Assembly (NCBI GenBank): GCA_017562135.1
Contig: QEYB01001164.1
Coordinates: 1 to 64,000, forward strand
Direction of reading: 5' to 3'
Source: Dipylidium caninum
Lineage: Eukaryota > Platyhelminthes > Cestoda > Cyclophyllidea > Dipylidiidae
DNA: 64,000 nucleotides
The notes under the pieces are model-generated. The model did no database searches, was not told the origin of the DNA, and saw only the letters and a list, made by a program, of their open reading frames with translations. Position 1 is the stretch's first letter; every line of letters begins with the position of its first letter. A program made the translations under genes and the position numbers. Of this stretch, positions 24,100-36,500 are shown in pieces.

Positions 24100-25390
24100 C
24101 AACACAAAACAGTAGTAACACGACTTAGGATTATCCAAACAATTGAAATTCGCGGAGCGTCAAAATTGTTCTTGCAAATTGAAAATGTAGCAAATATTTT
24201 TATTTTGTTGGGACGGGAAATTTATACAATGAAGACTAATACCCTTAACCAATGCAACAGCATCAATTTGTAGACTTCAGTTAATTAGTGGGCTTAAATT
24301 TTCGAAAAGTAAATTTAATTCATGTTCTCGCCTGAGAAATTTTTTTGCATCCACGATTTTGCATTTAAATATGCGATTGAATTCAGTGGATCGACACCTC
24401 GAGGGCTTACAAAACGCTTTGTGATATATCCGTTAATACGGACGATATCCCAGTCTTTGGGTGGGAAACGAGAGCCGACATATTTTGCTGATATATCCCA
24501 GCTCTGCATACTCCTTCCGCCCGTATTATCCAGCCTGCACAAAAAGAGTCCAGGTTACAAAATTTAACCATTCTTAAGTTTTAAAATATGCCTTCGCCGG
24601 AATGTTTTGCGCCGGTGGAGCTTTATAGTGCCCGATGCGGTGTTTCTATTTACGTAGCCGTAGTCGCGATGAACCATTTAGCATAGGCGTAACCGAAAGT
24701 TGCTGCCCGGTAAAATCCTCGAAGTTGCGGACGACTCGATCATCTCAGACAACGGTGATAAATTTTGGTTAGTGGCCCCAATTGTTATTGTAGGACAGAC
24801 TAGTGTAAAAATTGTAGAAAAAATTGTGGTGTTAGACCTCTTTGAAACTTTAGCGAATCTCGTATAGTTTTCCGGCAGGGGCACGCAACATAAATATATT
24901 CTTACAATGCAACAGTTCAAAAATTATAACTTGAGAAAAGCATCTCCTATTTTATCTGTTCAAGCCTTATCGGAAGTTTCTTTGCTACCAATTGTTGTTT
25001 ATATGGTTTTTTTGCGTGTTATTTAAAATCCGTGGTCGCTCGCGCATTATTCAATTTTTGCTATCCTCTGGGTATCGCGCTCGCGTCCGTTTTACTTCTC
25101 TGTCGTTGCAAGTTCTCTAGTTTTCCCATATTTTGGTGAACGCTAACTAAATCCGCCTATATTTGGATGCCCGTTTTTACTCTCCTGCAGGTCGGTGTGC
25201 CGATACCCGATCGCCCTCGACCTGTTCCTTCACGAATTATATTTAGCAGGACCAATTTTCATTGCTCCACGGGACCTTTTTTATAGTGGTTATCTGATGT
25301 CATCTTGCAAAGGATTGCAATCCGTTATTAAAAAGGTAGGCTTGAAGTTCAATCACCTTTATGCAATTTCTCGGCATTCTAGTATTCGGA
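24100..25390. other. AT-rich intergenic region between divergent CDK10 and the 25.4-kb gene
   Basis: About 1.3 kb separating two divergent start codons. Short frames are present on both strands, none supported. Confidence 0.45.
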
Positions 25391-25391
25391 A

Positions 25392-26996
25392 ATGGGGGCC
25401 GACAACTCTGATGGTGAAAAATTGGATTATTTCTCAGATCTAACTGTACTGAGTAAGTCAGCCACCTTCTCTGACTAATAGCATCGTTAACGCCAAGAAT
25501 TGCGTTTATTTCCACTCCACGTACATAGTCTGCACTGACGTGGAAATGGCTTATCCGAAGCATTTGTTTTGCTATTAAGCGCGTGTGGGGCGGAGACCAC
25601 CTAATCGCAAGCGTTACATGCCTCCATCTCAGATGCGCTTACTTACGCGAAATCGATCTCCATCTCAGGCTGTAAAACATACTCACCGTCATCATGCTCA
25701 ACGGCGCATCTTATTTCCCCTTCCCGATCGAGGTATTTTGGTTTTACGGCCCCTAATTTTATCTTTGGGAGATAAAATTGAATCGTTTTATTCTCTCATT
25801 GATTTAGCTTTATTTATTTTTCTAGAGTCCAGTCCTGACTGGACGTCAAAACGAGAAGTGATAGCCCCTGTAACATATCTGGAGTCCGCTTTTGCGCGCC
25901 GTTTTCCCCACCTCCGTTCCTCCACCCCTGATGAAGGTATGTTCATTTCCCAGTTATGTGTTGCTTTTTAAGTATCTTTGCTGTCAGTCGGGCTGAATTC
26001 TTGCTTGTTTGTTTGAGGTAAGGTTCAAATTTTTTTTATACATGTAAGCTAGTGAGGGTATTGGTGTGAATAATAAGGGAGGAAATCAAACTTCCAAGGT
26101 TCGATCTTAGCTTATTCTTTAGATGTGAATCAAATGAGGCAGGTAACGCTTCCATCATCGAAACATTAATGTAGATTATTAGGCTTGGTTGTGATAGTCG
26201 CAAAGAGATAATGACTCAGCATAGGGATGTTTTATACCAACATCCTGAGCATCTTAACTTCATTTGCAGAACACTCCTACTCTTTGGTTAGAAGCTAGTA
26301 TTAGACATGATTGTGCGAGATGTGAGTTTTTGAAAATTGACCGAAGTTTTAGAAATGTCGAAGCTCGCTTGTTTCATTTGCTCTACCTGCCTAATTACTT
26401 TAGGAATCATTCGGGAAGACTGTTACTTAGTTTTCCTCTTATAGGCCTCCGTGCTTCTCGGAAATCAAATCGCGGCGGGTCTCCCTCTTCGGATCGTGGT
26501 CCAATATTTCCTTTTGAAGAGTTTAAACGCGAGTTTCAATTTCATATTAGTCGAAAATCACTCCCTTTGCCTCGTGGTGGTGAGTATTTTAATCATCGCC
26601 AAGACTTACCTGCGATTTATATAGATTATGGAACTGCCTTCCTAAGTACCTACCCGATGTTGGGAACCGGGTATAGCGTAAACTCATCGTGGGACGCTAT
26701 TAAATCACGACCTTCAACTTCCCGACATGGTATGGATGACTACTTGACTAAATTAGCACGATTCGCGTCGCCTACTTTTTAAATTTTTCCATTCTTCAGA
26801 CTGCGTATACAATTCTGCGGATGGGCTTAGTCCGTTAAGCACTTCTACCCTATATGCGTCCCGCGAAGGAATTCAGAATCGTCTTACTCTGAGGCCTCTT
26901 GACTCAAGAGAATTGAGGAGGTTTCATGGCACACGCGAACCAATTTCTTCCCAAGAGCGTGTTTTATCCTGGATTGCTACTCAACAATCTTTTTAG
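25392..26996 (+). CDS. Unrecognised four-exon protein, about 299 aa
   Basis: Exons 25392-25452, 25580-25936, 26445-26729 and 26800-26996 all join in phase 1 with good sites (ctga|gtaagt, gctattaag|C, gaag|gtatgt, ttcctcttatag|GC, catg|gtatgg, attcttcag|AC). Total is 300 codons including the stop TAG at 26994-26996. The protein begins with an acidic stretch (MGADNSDGEKLDYFSDLTVL). Next come a basic segment (RRPPNRKR) and a His/Arg cluster (TRNRSPSQAVKHTHRHHAQRR). A hydrophobic patch follows (SLIDLALFIFLESSPDW), perhaps a buried helix rather than a membrane span. The C-terminal half is mixed and polar, with FPFEEFKREFQFHI and several Ser/Arg runs. No family was recognised. An alternative longer reading of exon 3 from 26270 is open but out of phase with exon 2. 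Confidence 0.6.
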
Positions 26997-26999
26997 CAA

Positions 27000-28300
27000 T
27001 GAACACACGTTTTACGTCACTGCCGTACCATGAAACGTATGGGCCTAGTATTTCGGTTTTTGTAAGAGATTGACCACATATGGTATTTTGAAGGTCAGTT
27101 TCCCCTAAGGCAGGGCTAGCTCACTGTGGACTTAAAGCCAATGCGACTGTATTCGGCACTTGTCGGCTGGCACGTGTCTTGTCTCTTTTCAATCTTTTGT
27201 GATCTGGTCCCCCACTCTCCAGCCAAATTTGGATATGGCTGGAAATGACCGACCTTTGTCACAAGTGGGGTGATGGAGACAGACAGAGCTACCGTCATCG
27301 TCGACATTGCTACGGAAAGCAGGTAAATCAACGTTTAGCATTTTCAAGGTGGTCGTCTCGTTGGAAGGTAGGCGTATTTGATAGGTATTGAGACGGCTAA
27401 ATGGTAGCAGATGTAACGTTTTGGGGGCGGTAAAAAGATTATAAAAGTTTTGGTGGGAGCTTTATTTGCATCAACTGAGTCGGCTTCGGAAGGTTTATTT
27501 TTCTGCACAGCGGGATGAGGTGCTTAAAAGGTTTTTTTCATGGCATTGCGATTGAAGGGGGTAATAACCGTGTGAGTTATTGGAAATGATATTTGAAAGG
27601 TAGTGGGGATCTTGCCATCATTAGGCTTAGCCAAAATGCAATTGATGAAAAATCGCATTCTGGTCCTTCGGCAGTATGAAATCTTGGATGCAATTCGTTT
27701 TTGTGTGGAAGCTAAGGAGAGTTGAGAGAAGGCACAATTCTCATACAAATCACCTTTTCTCGACAACTGCATACGTTCCACGAATATTCGAGGGAAGAAG
27801 GAGGGTGCCAAGAATGGCGGCAAATATAGGATGTCGTGAACCAATTACCGATTTGTTGATGAATCCACTTGTGACCCATTTCAAGATCGGATGTTTGACG
27901 ATAAAATAATAGTTTTCCAACGTTAAGTTGTCTACAGTAGTGACAGTGCGTAGAATGCCTTTTGCCATGTGTGGGCATGTTCGGTTGAGGGTGAATAACT
28001 GGAGTATTGTTCCGTAACCCGATCAGTTTCAAAAGCCTGCACCAAAATTATTAAATTATGGATGAAGGTAAATTAGCTTACTTTGTCCCGAAAAGCAAAT
28101 TGGTCATATATGTTTTAATGAACACGTCATGGAGATGTAATTACCAACCTTTTAAAAGCATACTTTCCAGTCTTATACCTAACACCAGTTATAACGAGTA
28201 TTGCGCTGATAAAAGGTTACACCTTTGATCACTTTCCAACAACATAACATGGCGTAAGACTAAAACTTAGCAGATATACAAATTATGTAAGAAAAGGAAA
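27000..28300. other. Region with weak open frames on minus, no supported gene
   Basis: Minus-strand frames at 27331-27116, 27844-27524 and 27968-27750 contain hydrophobic segments (for example HPIFAAILGTLLLP), but they could not be joined by phase-consistent splice sites or matched to a family. Treated as unannotated. Confidence 0.4.
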
Positions 28301-28314
28301 CTTCAAATTGAAAA

Positions 28315-31300
28315 ATGGAAAGTACTGCCATTGTTGACACATATAATTGCTTATCCGAAATTTCAATAGGTTGTTACGTAGTGATGGCCGCATACATGCA
28401 TTTAACTTATAACCAATTATATTTACTAGCATTGCATAACATTATTCTAACTACCCTTCGCCTTTTGTATTCAAAATGTCAGGGGTGCGGAAGTCAATTA
28501 TTTGCAAGAAATCCTATTTCATCGCTAGGATAAACACTAATCCTTTAGCTCATTCATTGTAGGTTTGCACCTTGAACAAGTTAATTGATTGAAAATATAA
28601 GTGTATAAAATTGTGCCGATTCCAAATAAGAATTAATAACGGACGCCTGCGTTTTATTTCTGTATATTACTTTTCAAATCATCTTATACATGTTGGCATT
28701 TGATTTCAGCACAGATATAAGTAAGTTGTATTTCTCTCTACTTCTGCTAATAGCCCCTTCCACAATCAACCAAGCGGCCTTTGATGAATCGCTTCGTGCC
28801 ATAGCAGAAGATGGGAGGGATGTCGGATTTTATGAAGTTAAGTTGATTCACTAAAATAATTTTGTAGTGTGACGTTAGTGCAGGAACCAATGGTAAGGGG
28901 GTAGTAGTCAACATGCGAAGTGAATACAGTATAGCGGACACAAAATACTCGGCAATACTTACATCCGAGTTAGACAGTCAGTTAAATCTCCTAAACGAGA
29001 CATATGAACGCACTCACAAGGTTGGTGTATGCAAGACAGTGAACTAAAATTAATAACACATTAGACTAAAGATCAAGTCATAAAACGTATAATCAGGACA
29101 TATCGAGAGCTGAACGATTTTGTTGTGGAGATAGAGGAACAGTTAAATGCAGAAACGACCAAATCCACACGTCGTCAATCAGTGGAGGACGTGGATTGCC
29201 ATCTCGCCAGTGGTGCAGTACTGATTGTTGAAAGAATTTACGCCCTAACCAGCGCTGAGAGCAAGTTAACGGTGAACGCGTTGGATGCCGATGGTTCAGT
29301 TTGTAGCCTTGTTTGTGTAAGTAGTCTTTTTAGCCAGGACTTTTGGAGATAATCAAGCAGTTTTAATCAAACCTTGAAAGGAATGACCAATGTTATTTGA
29401 TCCTATAAATTAACATTCAACATACAAGCTCCTCTTCCCTGGACCCAACTTACTTATGCTTGAAGGATAAAAATAACATATAAATTGCTGCAGTTACTTT
29501 CATAGTTGAGCTAGCCTGGTATTTAAGACATTCGGCCTGATAATGGTCACCACCTCTTCCCACTATCCCCTGACGTTACACCACAATTCATGCTCCCCGC
29601 TTGACTACAAAAGATCAAACTGCTCACGAAATTTCGTTAGGCCACTGGGTCGTCGTGTAACTTTGATTCAATTATTTATCATGACCGCCCTAGCAGAGTT
29701 TTAATCCTCATGTTGTTCAAATTCTACATTTGCGCTACCATTTTTGCTGATTCTTGACCAGCTATGGAGGAGTATCGTCCATCACTTCAACGTTTTCATT
29801 GGAAAATTTGTTGTTTCTTATTGGCCCAAAAGAACAAAGTAAGGATGTTGAATTGGCATTCAGTCGTCAGATATGATTAGTGACAACTTGTGACGGTTGC
29901 CTGAGAATGCTTCCCAAATGGTACGAATTTCACGCCACTCGGGACTTGTCCGTCAATTGCAGCCTCCTAGAGGCAAAATTCTTCGTGATCAAATTAAAGT
30001 CGCCACGCATCTATCGGGATACTGTTATATTGTCATTTAAATCAACCCCTGATTAAGATTGGTTGACTACCTGAGCTACGGTGACACCATCAGCAATGGA
30101 ACAAGCTAGCCTAACAGAAATTTTACCAGTTGCTGAATTAAACTGCCACTTAGAGACGTTTATGTACTTTTTCACCACAGTCGAACAAAATCATGCCACA
30201 TTAAGCGGCACATAGATTGAGAGCCCTCATATTCTCTTCATGGTAAATAATGCAGGTTGACAGTTGGAGGAGCGTGGGATGGGTGGAGAAGACAATTTTC
30301 AGTCATTCGTGAGATTATTAGGCTTATTTCATTAGAAAGGGAAACCTTTTTGAGATGAAATGTTTTGAGCTACTACGAGAGCCAAATTATGGCAAGATGT
30401 GGCACCGGATTGTTCATTTTTTTGCGAGCGACAAATGAGATAAACAGAGGCGGATTGTGTCTGTGAAAGGCGTCATTCACGTCTCCTGAGGGTGGAGGAA
30501 TATCAAGTATGTATAATTCTGACGATGTTTTGTGTTCTGTCCTCAATGAGGCACTTCACAAAGCCAGCAGCTTGTCGCGAAAATCTCATTACTTCAACCA
30601 GATTTTATGGTTACTGACCCTCGGGAAGTACTGAAAGGCCAGTTGGGAAATAGAAGATGAATTCACTTTTTATATTTTTCCTCGATTTAGGAGTACTTGG
30701 GCGAAAATAATGTCGCATACGACGGCAAAAACGTATCTGAAGTAGGCATGAAACAAACCCTCTACACAACGGCTGGGAATGTTACAACCACGTACAAGTA
30801 CTTCACCATCCATGGGTGAGTTTAACCACATCAAGCAGTGTGTTTGCCCACTTCTCTGTCTCCGCGGTTACATGTTGATTGGGTGCATGGTTTGATAAAA
30901 CGGCAAACAATGATTAACACTTTCACTCTGACTCTTGGAGAGGCGCAATTCGGTGTTTTGAGGCATCACATGGTGTAGGTGTACTAGTTAAATTCAGGCT
31001 ACCATCACGTGGGGAAAGATAAAGACGAGTGACTTTATACAGTTAAAAAAACCTAGCTATCCACGTTTTTGAGCGGTATATCTCTCGCTAGGATGAGAAG
31101 AAGTATTTCAGAAGTGCAAATGTCCATTCCTCCTTGCAGACCCCTGTGGAGTTAACTTATTTTAACTTCGCAAAACGCGATTGCGACTGGGTAAAGACGT
31201 GTACAGATCGCCATGCCATTAGCAGGATGAACCGATAGAACGGTTGTCTTGGTGATGTGAATAATATCGAGCCTTTTAACCTTCGTCTGGTGCCAAGACA

Positions 31301-32173
31301 GCGTTTGTCTAGCCACCACTCTAAGTCGACATTTGATGTACACAAAGTCAGAGGAATGCCACGCTAACAGAATCAGAGGTTAATGGCGTGGACAGTTCTT
31401 CGAGTGTGCAGCTACGTAAAAAGAAGTAACCCCAAAGACGACTAGACTCTTGAAAGTCCGTTCCCACGTAATGTTCAACCCTTATGACATCTAAATGCAT
31501 ACCTTCTACATTTCCGCAACAACTGAAGTCAGTGGTGAATGCCTCGGTAAATGCCTTCCGGAGGAGGGTGTTTCGTGCCTTCTTGCTCGAATTTAGCACA
31601 AGGGGGTCGCGACTTTCCTGGAGGTGGACTTTACTTTGTAGGCAACTGCTCTCGGTGGTACAAGTGGGTCTGCCAGTCGTATTCAAGGCAATAGATCCGC
31701 CGCCGCCTATCACAAAGTGTAAGTTGGTGAAATGCCTTTCCACTACGTCCTCCTAGCCCAATACCTACATAAGCCGACCATCAAGAGTGATGACTTCTAC
31801 TGGAAGGACAACTATATGCTCTTCTCAAAGTTCATTGAACGCAAAGTAAGTTTCTCACTTGACTAGTTTCATAGTCGAGTTAAAGGTATTTCTGCTGTCA
31901 AAAAGGCTGAGCGAAAAAATATATATAAAAAAAGTATCTCTTAAAGCCATCATTAGAGGGGCCACTTATTTAGAGGGTTCGTTTTCATAGGAGGAGTTGA
32001 AGAGCCAATATCATCTCTACCTTTACAACCATCCGGAGTTTGTCGACCTGGTGAAGGACTTCCTTCAGAGGATTCTTATGGAGAAACCGAAGGACACACT
32101 GAATTTCGCTGCGGACTTCTTTACTACATTCTCGAAGAGGCAACTACTTCCACCGCGACTCAAGCGAATGTAA
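28315..32173 (+). CDS. CATIP: CATIP-like protein (ciliogenesis-associated TTC17-interacting protein)
   Basis: In vertebrates CATIP works with TTC17 in actin polymerisation needed for cilium assembly. Exons traced: 28315-28369 (tentative), 28754-28836, 28898-29024 (start tentative), 29078-29316, 30691-30815, 31092-31113, 31140-31190, 31239-31346, 31757-31845 and 31991-32173. Family-like blocks in order are FDESLRAIAEDGRDVGFYE, an ASGAVLIVERIYAL then ALDADGSVCS segment, and a TPVELTYFNF strand. The C-terminal helical region has LFSKFIERK|EELKSQYHLY, HPEFVDLVKDFLQRILMEKP and LNFAADFF, an RIIa-like ending typical of the family. One exon between 31346 and 31757 is missing from the model (phase 0 to 1). 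Two of its introns are only 26 nt (31114-31139) and 48 nt (31191-31238). Identification rests mainly on the C-terminal third and on remembered family pattern. Confidence 0.75.
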
Positions 32174-32179
32174 CAGAGC

Positions 32180-33190
32180 GATTACCCAACGATTGATACA
32201 TTGTGAGGGGAATACAATCATTCCAGACATTTGCAGAGCTCCAGGCAGTTAATTTAACCTTCCTCTGTTAATATGAATTGGAATATGCTCGAGAAAGTTG
32301 TTTAGCTACGTGTAGTTCTTTGGTTTGTTCAAGTAAAGTTGAGATATGAAGAGATAGCGTAGTGGTGGCAGTTGAAGAGCGGAAGCAACATCTCATGACA
32401 ACATTCGGTGCTTCAATTAAATGCACAGGACTTCTTCCAACACTGCTAATTAGAATCTCTTCTCAAAGCGGGGATGATAAACACTTGAACATTCTATAAT
32501 TTTGTTCTACTTGGATAATCTTAATAGAAGGGTACTGATAACGTGAAAATTGGGGAATCCAGTTCTCGATCTTCTTCTTCCCTTACTTTCTAACCGAAAC
32601 ATGACACTAAAAGTCTCCGCCCTAGAGGCGGCGATAAAATGCCTTCGCTGAGGTCTTAGCATCAGTCCAGTTGGCTGGAGAACGCTGCGAACCTTACTTC
32701 ACCTAAACGGCCGTATGGTAATGAAGTCCGCGTCAATCCTCAAAACTAAGGTCGTTCCCTAAATAAATGTGATTTTACTCTGGCACGGGCAATAGTGAAT
32801 GGCGTCGTAGGGTGAGGCCGTCGTGGTAAAACAGAGAAGGACCAAGGAAATATGTACGACCCGATAGCTGAGCTATCTCGTGTGATCACACGATGTCGGT
32901 GATCTACGAGATTATCTCCCATAAAGAAGCATAAAAGACACTCTATTTTTCAATTTGTTATGCCCTAAAAAATTCAGAGCTACTACTAGCAATACGGAGC
33001 CCCTAGACATAAAGCAGACCAAATGTGGGGGAGAGAAGCGAGTGGAAGAAAAGTCTTCGAGGCCATTCGGCCAGTGCGCATGAGGCCGAACCACACTTGA
33101 CGGAATACCAGCGTTAAGCAGTAGCCACCACATTTTCTCATCCACTATCATTTACAGCCCATAACGCCTGGGCACAGGTTTTAATTATAT
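32180..33190. other. Intergenic region between convergent CATIP-like gene and SCAP
   Basis: The 3' flanks of two convergent genes. No motif-bearing frame. An AATAAA on plus near 32763 is a distant candidate for the CATIP-like gene. Confidence 0.45.
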
Positions 33191-33194
33191 AAAA

Positions 33195-33200
33195 TTTATT
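33195..33200 (-). terminator. AATAAA polyadenylation signal for SCAP
   Basis: AATAAA on minus about 340 nt beyond the SCAP stop codon at 33541. Confidence 0.45.
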
Positions 33201-33540
33201 AAAGAAGAATTGCGTCTGAAATCACAGGTCTATAATGGAGTAATCTTATGTTTGCTTCGGATATCCTCCAATTTAGACGGATTGCAGACAAGTTGTCAAC
33301 GCATACCTCTTTTGCTAACATGCTTGAAAGGTCATCCGTGGCAGAGAGATGAAGGTTTGTGCCAATACACAGGGTTCGAAAAATGTACAGGCAAATAAAT
33401 ATATGTATATATACGCAAGTGGGCACTTATAATACATGGGTTGAAAAACGGAAGGTGGGGGATCACAGGAGGGGAGCTGGAGGAAGAGGGACTGAAACGG
33501 AGCAGGGAGGGGGAGGCGGTAAATGGGGTAGTCAGGCAGT

Positions 33541-36500
33541 TCAGTTTAGTAGAACTGACTTAGGGATAACGAAGATGCTCTTGCCAGCATCAGAGAGCCC
33601 GCAGAGGAACTGACGACCCTCACTGTCACCTGTGATGCCCAAAGGGCCGAGGCCCTTCTCCCACAGCTCGGTACTTCGAAATGTCCGTGAAGCGGTCGTT
33701 CCCTGCCCTTTCGTCGTCAGATCCCCCGGAGGTTTCAAAAACGGCGACATCAGCTGGACCGACCGTTCGTACTTAGCCGTTAGTGGATTCACTAAACGCA
33801 AGTAGCCCTGGTAATGGAAGAGAGAATTACTCAACACAGAGGTCTGAGGATAATCAGGGGTATCAGACAGAGGAAAGAAATTGAGGATAATAAGCAGCAA
33901 TACTTACCATATAAATGCCAAAACTAACAAAATAAATCCAAATTTCACGCGGATGGAAAGTTTTCTGATCAATTAGTCAGAGTACGAGAATGCTAAATGG
34001 GTTACGGAAGATACGGATGGCAAAAATTTGCAACAAAGCGCAAAAAGGGATGTCAAACTAAGAGAATTGTTAAAAATTTACAAATATATGAAAAGGAACA
34101 TTACTAAACACACGGATTTCGGGTTAAACAGGAGAAATTTGTAGCGTAATTTGAGAGAGAAATAGGGAAAATGCTACGAGAGCACCACTGTTGTATAATC
34201 CACTGAGGCAGAACGAGTCAACACCTCGGTGGATTTCAGCAAAACTGCAGGGGAATTGAGTACGAAGCGAGGCGCTGCGTAATGATCTGCAATGCCATGC
34301 ATTATTATGGTCCTAGGAGTGTCAGATGATAAAACACTTCATACCGCGGTGGCAATACCTTGACTTCAAAGAGAGCATGAAACGATATGAGAAGCAAGAG
34401 AAATTTGGTACATTGTGGGAGTGGTTCTGTGGGCGCTACTGGAGCAAGGAGAATAAACGAGCAATATGAAATCCTCGAATTAACATATACTGGACCAGAC
34501 GGCGAGTTCGCCGAGAGGACTATATCGGTAAGGAGGAGAAATGAAGCAAGGTATGGGCTCCGAGAGAAAAAAAACTTGTGCGAATAAAATAATTTAAACA
34601 AGAGCTACAAGATTGTTCTGCTGACTTGAACAGTGGGATCGGAGATGAAACCCAAAGGAATAAGTTTGATGAAAGTATGATTGTTAGAAAGAAAAAGACT
34701 TACCCGCTCCCCGAAAATGACTCGATCATCGACGCAGATGATTGGTGTGCGAATAGCAAAAGCCGGTGTGTTCTAAAAAGACAGGAGCGAATAAAGCATG
34801 TTTGATAGAAGGAAAAATAAAAGACAGAAGGATGACCTACATAAGGTAACCACTGAGTTACTAGGTTTCGGATTGCATTCGCATGGAATCAAGAAAGGCA
34901 CAATGTCAGAGCGAATTTGTTTACGACTTAGTAACTTATGAAGTGGTGAAAGAGAGTTTTCAGAAGAATTAAAAAGAAGTATAAAAACGAGAGAAAAGAG
35001 CTATTTTAGGGAGAGAATCTCGCGGCAAACAGGTGCTTAAAGCCAAAGTTAAGTTGAAAATGATTTGCTTTTTCTCATTTACAGGAAACGATCTAAGTGG
35101 AGTGGGACTTTGTCAGCGCAATTGAAATGACCGAAAGAATTCGCAAACTAACGGATGACTTTCTCAAGCACTCACAACCATGCTCCTCGTCGATGTGAAT
35201 CCTAGTGCAGAAGGATAAAACGTTTTAAGATACAACCCAACTTCTTTAGCTGTCACTTGGCCATTTAGAAAAGATTTCACGGTCATGTACCCTGAATGCC
35301 TTTCCATCCTATCAGTGGCGGATCATTTAACGGTGATATAAACGGAGGAGAGGACCTGATCTTTAAGAATAACTGCTTTTCGACAGACAAAGTTGCCATA
35401 AGACGTAAATACAGAGGTCTGAAAGTTATCATAACATCCTCTTTTTACAAAAATCTTTCAGGGCGTTGGTAAAAGATCTAATTTATAAAGTTGATGAGAA
35501 ATGTAAAATGTATTTTGGTAAACAAATTGCACCTGTAGATTTATAATAAACATGGTCTCACATTTAAATATACAATCTGGTTTGCAAAGTTCAAAGGTTA
35601 GTTCAAAAGGCATGCTTGTGTGGGGAGGTTGAAAGAAGTTGATCTATAGGTGCCAATTAGACACCTGATTTCACTTATGAAGCCATACAAAGCTGACAAT
35701 CAAATCAAGATGAATAAATGTCCACAGAGAGGACGAAAGGATAAAATGTAAGAAGCCTTGTTAATTATATCAAACTCGACGTCTAACAAAATTTGAGAAA
35801 ATTGTAAGTTTTGAGTGAATGAGAGTTGGCTTACGGCAGGAAACCTTCGCACCAAATGACACTCGGATGTGCGGACACTCCAGACTGATACGGCACCAGT
35901 GTGACAGTAGGTGACCATTCGAAAAACTTCTGTGGAGGAAGGGATTGAAGTCTCGAAGAGACGAATCCATGAAGCATTGCCGACGGGACCCTCGGTACAG
36001 TTGAAAGGAGTCGATGTCTCTGCCGCTGCCCCTGTCGAGCTAATCGTGCACAATTCGGAGACCTCCACACGGAAATTTTCGTTAGTAAGGGGTACCGATG
36101 CCGCCAGAGTCAGCATCCGTACTCGACCTGAGGCCTGACCAACTACCACTGTTGACTAAATCGTAGGAAAGATTGTTAAACTCACAAAAAAGAACAGAAA
36201 TAGGCAAGTTAAATCGTTCGTCAGAACTGCGCCACTGCTCACATACATCAATATTCTACAGACTATTGATAGAGGAGCCATTAATATAAGTGTATTAATG
36301 ACGTATAAGCATTTTTTAACGAACAATGGGGATGATCTTTTGCGTTACGTGGAAAATTATGATGAAAACGGTTGGAAATTTTCTAGCAACAACTTCATAA
36401 TATACCAGAAACCACATTTTAAGTGCGAAATTTGGGTGAGAGACAAAAGACCGAACAAAACTGCTATTAACTCACTTCAAGGTTATCAAAGTACTTTCGA

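Noticed and set aside
27524..28032. Minus-strand frames with Cys/His pairs (THCHYCRQ) and hydrophobic segments
   Set aside because: Could be read as zinc-finger or membrane pieces in different frames, but no splice-consistent model or family match.
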